Assembly: GCF_000281065.1 (NCBI RefSeq)
Contig: NZ_AKKK01000062.1
Location: 1 to 64,000, forward strand
Length of the DNA stretch: 64,000 nucleotides
Direction: 5' to 3'
From: Arthrobacter sp. M2012083
Lineage (GTDB): Bacteria; Actinomycetota; Actinomycetes; Actinomycetales; Micrococcaceae
Position 1 is the first letter of the stretch. Each line of letters starts with the position of its first letter. Shown here piece after piece: positions 16,909-24,223 of this stretch. The position numbers and the translations under genes were made by a program. Under the pieces are notes generated by a model. It saw nothing but the letters and a program-made list of their open reading frames with translations. It had not been told where the DNA came from and did not search any database.

Positions 16909-16918
16909 ATCGTACGAT
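16909..16918. promoter_or_regulatory. Palindrome ATCGTACGAT upstream of the ROK gene
   Basis: A perfect 10-bp palindrome sits 52 bases upstream of the ROK start, where the promoter should be. It may be an autoregulatory operator. There is no second copy next to the transporter genes, which weakens the case. Confidence 0.3.
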
Positions 16919-17046
16919 ACCGCCGCCGCTTCGGATACGAGCACACGCTGACGCCGGTGTCAGGGCTTGGTAACGATGCTGCTGACCAGCGCGCTGATGC
17001 CATCCGGCAGAGCCTTGATGGCTGCTCCCGGGAAATCCGGTTGCCC

Positions 17047-18168
17047 TCAGCGCTTCCGGCTTCGAGTCACAGTAAACTTCGGATTCCGGCCTTCCTCAAC
17101 CGTTGGCCCGATGATCCGTTCCAGCGCGGCCCGGTACTGCAAATGGCTGTTATAGACCGTCCACAGCTCTCCCCCAGGGGCAAGAACCCGGGCGGCCGCT
17201 TGAAACATCTTGAGCGCAGCACCGGCATGCACACTGGCTCCCAAGTGGAACGGCGGGTTCAGCAAGATCATGTCAGCGCTGCCCGGCTCAAGGGTGGACA
17301 TGGCGTCATCGTGGATCACTGCCACCCGCTCCCCCAACCCGTTTGCAGCGGCAGTAGCCTTGGCCGAGGCAACGGCTGCCGCCGACTGGTCGGTGGCGAC
17401 AACGCGGGCATCCGGGTGGCGAAGCGCATACATGGTGGCGAGAATACCGGTTCCGCAGCCCAGATCCACGGCGTACGTCGATGCCGGCATACGGTTTAGG
17501 AACGTCAGAAGGTAGCGCGTGCCTATGTCCAGACGGGCACCGGAGAAAGCGGCACCATGCGCGCACACCGTGATTCCCAGCTCCGGCAACGATTCCACCA
17601 CAGGAAAGGGACGCGCTCCGGCTGTCGGTTTGGAATCCCGTGCCACCAGGACCCGGGACTTCTGCCGGGCACGTTGCGGCTGGACCGATGAGAAATAGCG
17701 TGTCAGGACCTCATTCATGCCGAGGGACATGTGCTTCACGCGACCTCCGGCCAGCAAGACCGCATCCGGTGCAGCAAACCGTGCTACGGCGTCGGCGATT
17801 TCCTCCAACTCAGCCAAAGATTTAGGCAACTGCAAGAGCACAAGGCCTGCGCCGTCCAGCAAGTCACGGTTCAGTTCGTACTCGGTGAAACGTCCTTCCA
17901 GGCCAATCGACACGGCATTGCGTTTCAGCGCAAGCCTTCCAGTGAAAAGGTCTTGGCTAACGCTTACATCACCGACGCCGAGCCCAACCAAGGTGCCCAA
18001 TGTCAGCGCGCCATAGCGGTCGCCGATGACGACCACCTTCGTATCGGGCCGCAGCAGATCCGCCGCCGTGTCCAACAGGAGCCTGTCTGTGGCATCAAAG
18101 GCCTGCAGGTTGTCCGCTTCGACGTCGGGAAGCCTGCTCAACGTACTCAAGAGCGCTTCAATATCCAT
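17047..18168 (-). CDS. RsmC/RlmG-like class I methyltransferase
   Basis: About 373 residues with two methyltransferase-like halves. The C-terminal half is catalytic: AdoMet motif VDLGCGTGIL and the N6/N2-type motif LLNPPFH. The N-terminal half is a degenerate copy. This is the layout of the 16S (m2G1207) and 23S (m2G1835) guanine-N2 methyltransferases; which rRNA is used cannot be told from sequence. The open frame extends 43 codons further, but ATG 18166-18168 is the natural start; GTG three codons earlier is an alternative. Confidence 0.85.
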   Translation of the reverse strand: MDIEALLSTLSRLPDVEADNLQAFDATDRLLLDTAADLLRPDTKVVVIGDRYGALTLGTLVGLGVGDVSVSQDLFTGRLALKRNAVSIGLEGRFTEYELNRDLLDGAGLVLLQLPKSLAELEEIADAVARFAAPDAVLLAGGRVKHMSLGMNEVLTRYFSSVQPQRARQKSRVLVARDSKPTAGARPFPVVESLPELGITVCAHGAAFSGARLDIGTRYLLTFLNRMPASTYAVDLGCGTGILATMYALRHPDARVVATDQSAAAVASAKATAAANGLGERVAVIHDDAMSTLEPGSADMILLNPPFHLGASVHAGAALKMFQAAARVLAPGGELWTVYNSHLQYRAALERIIGPTVEEGRNPKFTVTRSRKR

Positions 18169-18371
18169 TGCCGTCACGGTGCGGTTCTCACTTTCATGCT
18201 TAACTGTCTCGACTTTAGGGTGGCTTGGGAGGAACCTAGTGCTTGCACGACGCAAACACCTGTCATGCCTTCGGTTGGAGACCAGGGTGGCAGGCACAGG
18301 TCACGGCGACCCTTGGAGCCAGGCACCGGGATCCACTCATCATTTGGGCTCCCCTTCCCCTGTGAGAAGCC

Positions 18372-18749
18372 ATGAGTGTCAATGTTGTCACGAACCTTGA
18401 AGTAAAGTCCCACAACTCTCCCGACGAAACGAGGCGCCCCGATAAGACGGTGCTGGACCTCGTCACCGTGGGAGATTACACAATCGGCCGTATGACTTTT
18501 GAACCAGGGTGGACCTGGGCCGACTGCATCAAGCCAGTGGTTGGCACCGACTCCTGCGAATTAAGCCACGTCGGGTTCTGCCTTTCCGGCAACTTGGAGG
18601 TAGAAACCAATGACGGCGGCAAGATCAGCATTTCAGCCGGCGACTCCTACACCATCCCACCGGGTCACAACGCCCATGTGGTGGGCGACCAACCCTTCCA
18701 AGGCGTCGAGTTCGTCAGCGGCGCGGAATTCGCACGTCCAGCGCAATAG
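18372..18749 (+). CDS. Cupin-domain protein
   Basis: A 125-residue single-domain cupin. The second half contains the cupin pattern SHVGFCLSGNLEVETNDG and IPPGHNAHVVGDQP, with a His in the position of a metal ligand. It is monocistronic, ended by a bidirectional terminator shared with tRNA-Ala. Function could be enzymatic or sensory; sequence does not decide. Confidence 0.85.
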   Translation: MSVNVVTNLEVKSHNSPDETRRPDKTVLDLVTVGDYTIGRMTFEPGWTWADCIKPVVGTDSCELSHVGFCLSGNLEVETNDGGKISISAGDSYTIPPGHNAHVVGDQPFQGVEFVSGAEFARPAQ

Positions 18750-18777
18750 TCCCGAGGGACCACGGGCCGAATAACAG

Positions 18778-18806
18778 AAAGACCCCGCTCATTGAGCGGG
18801 GTCTTT
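18778..18806. terminator. Bidirectional terminator between cupin gene and tRNA-Ala
   Basis: AAAGACCCCGCTCA pairs perfectly with TGAGCGGGGTCTTT, giving a 14-bp theoretical stem with AT-rich ends on both strands. It serves the plus-strand cupin gene and the minus-strand tRNA gene. Confidence 0.9.
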
Positions 18807-18815
18807 CTTCCGAAG

Positions 18816-18888
18816 TGGAGCTGAGGGGACTCGAACCCCTGACCCCCTGCATGCCATGCAGGTGCGCTACCAGCTGCGCCACAGCCCC
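18816..18888 (-). tRNA. tRNA-Ala (anticodon GGC), copy 1
   Basis: A 73-base cloverleaf: acceptor GGGGCTG / CAGCTCC plus discriminator A, anticodon stem CCTGC / GCAGG with loop ATGGCAT, T-loop GTTCGAGTC. CCA is not encoded. It is identical base for base to the second copy at 19944-20016. Confidence 0.97.
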
Positions 18889-19264
18889 GGATTTTTGCTG
18901 ACTACAAGCGGTTCAATTTCTCTTCCCGTCGAAGCAACTCGTCAATACTAACCACAATCCCACGAGAAGCGAAATCGCCGGAACATGAGCTGCATCACGC
19001 CGCGTTACGGTCCAACTGACGGCGATCCGCGGCCGAGGTGCGCTGGATTGCTCCACCGCACCTCCCCCCAAACCGGCCGCGCAGGAACCAACGCCAGAGC
19101 TGCGCGGTTCCCCCTGAAGTCTAGATTTTCTTCGGAGCAAAACCAAACCGTTCAGTCGGTTTATGTTCCGGCTGGCCCACAAGCCGCCGATGGTAGCGTT
19201 GTGGAGTCTCGACGGCGGCCCGGTCCTCCGTCTCCTGCCTGATCCGAGAGGCCAACCGCCACCC
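18889..19264. other. Gene-free stretch between tRNA-Ala copy 1 and the TetR gene
   Basis: No credible gene. Near the tRNA end, 18930-18940 carries CGAAGCAACTC, which recurs at the same distance from the second tRNA-Ala and is probably part of the tRNA promoter. Near the TetR end is the ARE-like palindrome at 19145-19162. The middle (about 18945-19135) shows nothing I can identify. Confidence 0.5.
19145..19162. promoter_or_regulatory. ARE-like operator for the TetR gene
   Basis: AAACCG, six bases, CGGTTT is a perfect inverted repeat, extended imperfectly outward toward GTTT/AACA-like flanks. This has the form of the autoregulatory elements bound by gamma-butyrolactone receptor proteins (ACCNNNNNNGGT with A/T-rich flanks). 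It is 103 bases upstream of the chosen start of just such a regulator, so autoregulation is likely. Confidence 0.55.
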
Positions 19265-19855
19265 ATGCAGCAACGTGCGAAAGACACCCGGCTTTCCGTC
19301 ATCGAAGGCGCTGCCCGGGTCTTCGCGGAAATCGGCTATGGAAATGCCAGCCTCACCGACATCACCAAGCGTGCAGGCGTGACGAAGGGCGCGCTCTACT
19401 TCCACTTCACGTCAAAGCGGGAATTGGCTTTAGCTGTCATCGAGGAGCAGCACGCCATCGTTTTAGCCGCAGGGGCCGAAATCCTGGCTTCAGGCGCACC
19501 CGCCCTCGACAGGCTCATAGGACTCTGCCGGATGTTCGGCCAACAGCTGCTCGATGAACCGGTTGTCCAAGGCGGCATTCGGCTCACGTTTGAAGCCTCC
19601 GCTTTCGACGCAGACGTCTCCGGTCCCTACCAGGACTGGATCAACACGGTAGAGCAACTGCTGGGGCAAGCTGCAGCCGAAGGTGCCATACGTCCCGAGC
19701 TGGACGCTGCCGCCTTCGCCAGGTACCTGATTGCATCGTTTACCGGCGTTCAAATGGTCTCCGACGTATTGGCCTCCCGTGAAGACGTGCTGCTGAGAAT
19801 CGAACAGATGTGGGAGTTCATGCTGCCGGCATTACGCCCGGGACGGTCCAAATAG
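19265..19855 (+). CDS. TetR-family regulator of the ScbR/ArpA (gamma-butyrolactone receptor) type
   Basis: A 196-residue protein from ATG 19265; the frame is open further upstream but that part is low-complexity and unlike the family. The N-terminal helix-turn-helix (about 5-55) reads ARVFAEIGYGNASLTDITKR and then GVTKGALYFHFTSKRELA, close to ScbR/ArpA proteins. The C-terminal ligand domain is all-helical. No gamma-butyrolactone synthase gene is nearby. It lies between two identical tRNA-Ala genes, on the opposite strand to both. Confidence 0.88.
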   Translation: MQQRAKDTRLSVIEGAARVFAEIGYGNASLTDITKRAGVTKGALYFHFTSKRELALAVIEEQHAIVLAAGAEILASGAPALDRLIGLCRMFGQQLLDEPVVQGGIRLTFEASAFDADVSGPYQDWINTVEQLLGQAAAEGAIRPELDAAAFARYLIASFTGVQMVSDVLASREDVLLRIEQMWEFMLPALRPGRSK

Positions 19856-19888
19856 CCACGACTTCACCAAACGGCTGCCTCCAAACAC

Positions 19889-19938
19889 GAAAAAAGGCCC
19901 TGCCTACTCCATACAATTCATGAAGTAGACAGGACCTT
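19889..19938 (-). terminator. Terminator downstream of tRNA-Ala copy 2
   Basis: On the minus strand AAGGTCCTGTCTACT pairs, with two mismatches, with AGTAGGCAGGGCCTT and runs into a string of T residues (complement of 19890-19895). It also lies just after the TetR stop on the plus strand. Confidence 0.75.
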
Positions 19939-19943
19939 GGTGG

Positions 19944-20016
19944 TGGAGCTGAGGGGACTCGAACCCCTGACCCCCTGCATGCCATGCAGGTGCGCTACCA
20001 GCTGCGCCACAGCCCC
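19944..20016 (-). tRNA. tRNA-Ala (anticodon GGC), copy 2
   Basis: A 73-base cloverleaf identical to the copy at 18816-18888 (same anticodon loop ATGGCAT and acceptor stem), with no encoded CCA. Its upstream flank shares only the 11-mer CGAAGCAACTC (20060-20070) with the other copy. Confidence 0.97.
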
Positions 20017-20133
20017 ATATTCTTGCTGCTTCGCGTCTGGTTTTTTGGACCATACGCGCCGAAGCAACTCAAATATCTTAGAACAGCATTTCTGAAAATT
20101 CCAAATCGGACATATTTCGGCTGATGGCTGGTC

Positions 20134-20538
20134 CTAGAGCTCGGAATCTTCCGCCGAAACGGCCTTCGCAGAAGCGTCGTCGCCCAATTCGAGGTCCACT
20201 ACGGGGCAATCCTTCCAGAGGCGCTCCAAAGCGTAGAAGACACGATCCTCGGCGTGCTGGACGTGGATCACGATGTCTGCGTAGTCCAAGAGAACCCAAC
20301 GGCCTTCAGAGCGGCCCTCGCGGCGCACGGGACGAAGGTCCTGCTTCATCAGTTCTTCCTCGATGCCGTCAACAATGGCGTTGACTTGGCGCTCGGTGGG
20401 AGCGGAAGCAATCAGGAAGACATCAGTGAGCGCCAAACGCTCGCTGACGTCCAGGGCGACAATGTCCTCAGCAAGCTTGTCTGCCGCGGCACGCGCAGCG
20501 TGACGGGCGAGGGTGATGGATTGTTCATGTGCAGACAC
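20134..20538 (-). CDS. rsfS: Ribosome silencing factor RsfS
   Basis: A 134-residue protein of the RsfS/Iojap family, which binds ribosomal protein L14 and blocks subunit joining in starvation. Typical segments are DKLAEDIVALDVSERLALTD, VNAIVDGIEEELMK and GRWVLLDYADIVIHV. Start GTG has AAGGAG five bases upstream. It follows nadD and a tail-anchored protein gene, the usual nadD-rsfS neighbourhood. Confidence 0.96.
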   Translation of the reverse strand: MSAHEQSITLARHAARAAADKLAEDIVALDVSERLALTDVFLIASAPTERQVNAIVDGIEEELMKQDLRPVRREGRSEGRWVLLDYADIVIHVQHAEDRVFYALERLWKDCPVVDLELGDDASAKAVSAEDSEL

Positions 20539-20596
20539 GGGTACTCCTTGTTGTGGCCAGTGGCCTATGTTTGGCGTGAGCCATTGTTCAGCGGAA

Positions 20597-21856
20597 TTAG
20601 CCGCTGGTGATCATGATGATGCCGACTATGAGTGCCACGAGGCCCAACCCGAGGACGCCAAATTGCAGCAACCTGTTCCGTTGCGCCCGCGCCAAACCGG
20701 CGGTGTTGGCATCCAAGGGGTCAAGGCCATACGCCGCGCTGGCCGAAACCGGTGGGCGCTGGGTCTCTTGGCTGGGCTCCGCGGCGGTGACAGGACGTTT
20801 GCCGACTGACTTCGCGACTGCTTCTGCGCGGGCAAGAACACCGGCCCGGCCGCGTGCTCCCGGCTTTTTTGCCTGAGCTGGTCCGGCGTCGAGCTTGGGT
20901 CCCGCAGACGTAATCAGCGGTACAAATGTGGTGCTCGGGCGCTTCATGACAGGCCGTTCGATCCCCGGCATCTTGACGAACTCCAAGGGAGTCACCATCG
21001 CGAGATTGTTAGCCGTGGAAGGACCCATCGTAGCGCCCGGCGACTTCCCGTCGCCCCCGGAACCCGACGCATTTTTGGATGGTTCCGACGTGTTTTTTCC
21101 GGATTCTGCCTGCGTCTTCTCGGCAAGCTTCTGCTTGGCGGCGGCGCGTTTGTTCAGGACGGCAGCACGCTCGGCAAGGGCGATCTGCTGCGCCAGGACC
21201 TCAGGATCTACGGCCAAGGGGTCCTGCTCGGCAATGTGTTCCAGCTTGGCCGTCTGGTTTTCCACCTGCGCGGCGATCAGCTGGCGTACTGCAAGCGCCT
21301 GCTCTACGGACATTTCGGACTCCGCAGGACCCTTGCTGCTTCCCTCACCGTCCGTTGTGGGCTTCGGAGCGCCCGGGGCCTTCTCCGTCGAAGCCTTGTC
21401 AGCAGCCTCCGGCTTGGAAGAGTCCGGTTTGGAAGACTCGGGTTTGGAAGACTTGGCACCCTCGGGCTGCCCCACGTTCTTTGCCGCGGGCGCGGGAACA
21501 ATGGGATTCATGGAGGTTGCAACTTCGGCCTGCAGCTGCTGGAGGCGCAGCTGGCGGCGCGTGGGCGGGCCCCCACCCGACAACTGTGACTCCTTGTCCG
21601 CCAGCTCCTTGATAGTGCGCAATGCGGCACGATCGCGGGCCCGGATTTGGGATGAGCGTTCCTGGGCTGCCGGTCCCACGGCGTCCACGGGGACATCGGC
21701 GGCACGACGATTGCGTCCGTTCGGGCGGTCGGCGTGAGGAGAGTTTTCTAGGTCCGCAGGCGCGGACGTATCAACTTGCTGGGCCTCGGGGTTTTCCTCC
21801 CGGGCACGGCGAAGTTCACGCCTGCTGCGGATGGGTCGCTGGTCCTGGCTGCTCAT
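20597..21856 (-). CDS. Tail-anchored, low-complexity hypothetical protein
   Basis: A 419-residue protein that is mostly charged and disordered (Arg-rich N-terminus RSRRELRRAREE; Ser/Lys/Pro repeats SSKPE-SSKPD-SSKPE near 136-149; Ala/Lys-rich helical stretch near 215-245). A single membrane helix lies at the extreme C-terminus (LLQFGVLGLGLVALIVGIIMI). It sits between nadD and rsfS on the same strand. I know no function; the layout suggests a cytoplasmic scaffold anchored to the membrane. Confidence 0.82.
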   Translation of the reverse strand: MSSQDQRPIRSRRELRRAREENPEAQQVDTSAPADLENSPHADRPNGRNRRAADVPVDAVGPAAQERSSQIRARDRAALRTIKELADKESQLSGGGPPTRRQLRLQQLQAEVATSMNPIVPAPAAKNVGQPEGAKSSKPESSKPDSSKPEAADKASTEKAPGAPKPTTDGEGSSKGPAESEMSVEQALAVRQLIAAQVENQTAKLEHIAEQDPLAVDPEVLAQQIALAERAAVLNKRAAAKQKLAEKTQAESGKNTSEPSKNASGSGGDGKSPGATMGPSTANNLAMVTPLEFVKMPGIERPVMKRPSTTFVPLITSAGPKLDAGPAQAKKPGARGRAGVLARAEAVAKSVGKRPVTAAEPSQETQRPPVSASAAYGLDPLDANTAGLARAQRNRLLQFGVLGLGLVALIVGIIMITSG

Positions 21857-21863
21857 TCAAAAC

Positions 21864-22538
21864 TCATTCAGTACGTGCTTGGTCGTCTGATCCGGACAAT
21901 GCGGGTGTCAGGTCCGCTGCGTTGGCAGGTGCCGCATACAGTCCATATTTTGCGATGTACTGCACCACTCCGTCAGGCACGAGGTACCAGACAGGGTTTC
22001 CGGCCCCAACGCGGGTCCGGCAATCCGTGGAGGAGATGGCCATGGCGGGAACTTCCAACAGGCTGACGTCGTCCCTGCCCATGTCGTGCAGTTCATGGCC
22101 GGGACGGGTCACGCCGACGAAATGGGCCAAGGACCACAATTCGTCAACGTCCTTCCACGAAAGGATCTGCGCCAAGGCATCTGCACCCGTGATGAAGAAC
22201 AGGTCAGCGTCAGGACGCTCTGCACGGAGATCGCGGAGGGTGTCGATGGTGAACGTCGGCCCCGGCCGATCAACATCCACCCGGCTTACTGTGAACCTTG
22301 GATTGGAGGCCGTGGCGATGACGGTCATCAGGTAACGGTGTTCAGGCCTGCTGACCAGCTTGTGTGACTTCTGCCAAGGCTGGCCCGTGGGCACGAAAAC
22401 CACTTCATCAAGGCCGAACTTGGCTGCGACTTCACTGGCAGCAACAAGGTGGCCGTGATGAATGGGATCAAATGTTCCACCCATCACGCCCAGCCGGAGC
22501 CTGCGCCCCGCCTCCCCACGCGGTGTTGCGGCGATAAT
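21864..22538 (-). CDS. nadD: Nicotinate-nucleotide adenylyltransferase NadD
   Basis: Converts nicotinate mononucleotide to deamido-NAD in NAD synthesis. The nucleotidyltransferase motif is MGGTFDPIHHGH; the C-terminal SSTDCRTRV corresponds to the ISxTxxR motif. The start is uncertain. GTG/ATG immediately before GGTFDP would remove the first beta strand (RLRLGV). The only ATG, GTG or TTG codons that keep it are TTGs deep inside the upstream gene, without ribosome-binding sites. ATT at 22536-22538, directly after the upstream stop and 8 bases from AAGG, gives 224 residues, a normal length. Confidence 0.85.
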   Translation of the reverse strand: MIAATPRGEAGRRLRLGVMGGTFDPIHHGHLVAASEVAAKFGLDEVVFVPTGQPWQKSHKLVSRPEHRYLMTVIATASNPRFTVSRVDVDRPGPTFTIDTLRDLRAERPDADLFFITGADALAQILSWKDVDELWSLAHFVGVTRPGHELHDMGRDDVSLLEVPAMAISSTDCRTRVGAGNPVWYLVPDGVVQYIAKYGLYAAPANAADLTPALSGSDDQARTE

Positions 22539-22539
22539 G

Positions 22540-22779
22540 TTAGTGGCCTTGGCCGTGGGTGTGCTTGTTCGGGTGCTGGCGGTGCGGATCGGCGTGCTCT
22601 TCCACGGCCTCGTGACGGTTGCCAAGGTTGGTGTAGGAGAGGGTAACAAACAGGAGAACCAGCATGAGGGCGAACATCACTACGCCGAAAACCCACGGCT
22701 CGGCCCACAGCGGAGCGAGTTCCTCGTGGCCGCCTTCAGTTTGGGCGGCAATGGACGTGGCGATCTGCTGAAACAGCAT
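22540..22779 (-). CDS. Small membrane protein with His-rich tail
   Basis: 79 residues: amphipathic N-terminus, one membrane helix at about 30-48 (VFGVVMFALMLVLLFVTL), and a cytoplasmic or external tail with seven His in 25 residues, ending HTHGQGH. ATG is preceded by AGGGGAGAAG. It is placed between proA and nadD. The tail might bind metal; function unknown. Confidence 0.8.
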   Translation of the reverse strand: MLFQQIATSIAAQTEGGHEELAPLWAEPWVFGVVMFALMLVLLFVTLSYTNLGNRHEAVEEHADPHRQHPNKHTHGQGH

Positions 22780-22861
22780 CTTCTCCCCTATTGGTTCTCA
22801 AAGGATTTTCGACGGCGGGACTACCCACCGTTCCGGACTTCTGTTCTATGTTACCGCGTTG

Positions 22862-24223
22862 CTAGGCGCGGATCTGGCCCTCGCCCTGGACGATCCACTT
22901 GGTGGTGGTCAGCTCCGTGAGGCCCATGGGACCCCGGGCGTGCAACTTCTGGGTGGAAATACCTACTTCGGCTCCGAGGCCGAGCTCTCCTCCGTCAGTG
23001 AACCGGGTGGAGGCATTGACGATTACGGCAGCAGAATCAATGTCCGCAATGAACTTCTCGGCGTTGGCCAGGTTGTTCGTGAGGATCGCTTCGGTGTGAC
23101 CGGTGGTCCAAGTGCGGATGTGGTTGACGGCTTCATCCAGGCTGTCCACCATGGCGACCGCGAGATCAAGGTCCATGTATTCGGTGGCCCAATCGTCATC
23201 GTCAGCGGGCACAGTTTCAATGTCTTTACCCAAGGCAGAAGCGATGCGCTCATCCACGTGGAGGGTGACGCCGGCTGAGCGCAGTGCCTTGGCGACGGCA
23301 GGGAGCACCGTGGCGCCGGAGTGCACCAGCAGGGTTTCAACTGTGTTGCAGACGCTGGGGCGCTGCGTCTTGGCGTTGAGGAGGATTTCCACGGCCATCT
23401 CTTCATTCGCGGATTCGTCGATGAAGATATGGACATTGCCTTCGCCGGTCTCAATGACCGGTACTGAGGAGTTCGTCACAACAGTCTGAATGAGATCCCG
23501 CCCGCCGCGGGGAATGAGGACATCTACCCGGCCGCGGGCGCGCATCAGTACGTTGGCACCTTCACGACCGTACTGGTCCACAGTTTGCACAGCATCCGCG
23601 GGCAGGCCGACGGAATCCAGCGCTTCGCGAAGGATCCGAACCAGTGCCTCGTTGGTGTTCGCGGCGGCGGAACCTCCCCTGAGGATTACTGCGTTCCCGC
23701 TCTTGAGTGCCAAGCCTGCGATGTCCACCGTGACATTCGGGCGGGCCTCATAAATGGCGGCCACAACACCCATGGGGACGTTCACTTGGCGCAAGCGCAG
23801 TCCATTGGGCAGTGTCTGTCCACGGACCACGTTTCCCACGGGGTCGGGCAGACCTGCCAGGTTCTCCAAGGCAGCAACCAAACCGTCTATGCGGGCAGGG
23901 GTCAGGGTCAAACGGTCGAGCAGTGCCGCTGACGTGCCGTTGGCGCGACCCACGGCTACATCCTTGGCGTTGGCCTCCAACACGTGCTTGCGGTTCTCCA
24001 CCAAGGCAGTTCCGATGGCACGCAATGCACGGTCTTTCCATGCACGGTTTGCTTGTCCCATACGGCGGGCAGCTTTACGGGAACGGTCCGCGATGGCGTG
24101 AACGGCTGCCTGGACGTCTTCCGGTGACAACGGGACACCGGCTGCAGGGTTCTCCGGCGTCTGGCCGGCGGCACCGGATACGTCGGAGATCACAGGGGCG
24201 TCAGGGGTCAGCGCTTCAGTCAT
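22862..24223 (-). CDS. proA: Gamma-glutamyl phosphate reductase ProA
   Basis: Second step of proline synthesis: reduces glutamyl-5-phosphate to the semialdehyde with NADPH. 453 residues, with an N-terminal extension of about 35 residues beyond the usual 415-420. The aldehyde dehydrogenase catalytic Cys is in RPSVCNTVETLL, and the cofactor region includes VILRGGSAAANTN. ATG overlaps the proB stop by 4 bases, so ProB and ProA are translationally coupled. Confidence 0.96.
   Translation of the reverse strand: MTEALTPDAPVISDVSGAAGQTPENPAAGVPLSPEDVQAAVHAIADRSRKAARRMGQANRAWKDRALRAIGTALVENRKHVLEANAKDVAVGRANGTSAALLDRLTLTPARIDGLVAALENLAGLPDPVGNVVRGQTLPNGLRLRQVNVPMGVVAAIYEARPNVTVDIAGLALKSGNAVILRGGSAAANTNEALVRILREALDSVGLPADAVQTVDQYGREGANVLMRARGRVDVLIPRGGRDLIQTVVTNSSVPVIETGEGNVHIFIDESANEEMAVEILLNAKTQRPSVCNTVETLLVHSGATVLPAVAKALRSAGVTLHVDERIASALGKDIETVPADDDDWATEYMDLDLAVAMVDSLDEAVNHIRTWTTGHTEAILTNNLANAEKFIADIDSAAVIVNASTRFTDGGELGLGAEVGISTQKLHARGPMGLTELTTTKWIVQGEGQIRA

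Noticed and set aside
18913..19302. 129-codon minus-strand frame between tRNA-Ala and the TetR gene
   Set aside because: It crosses the ARE-like operator and the TetR start, with no recognisable domain.
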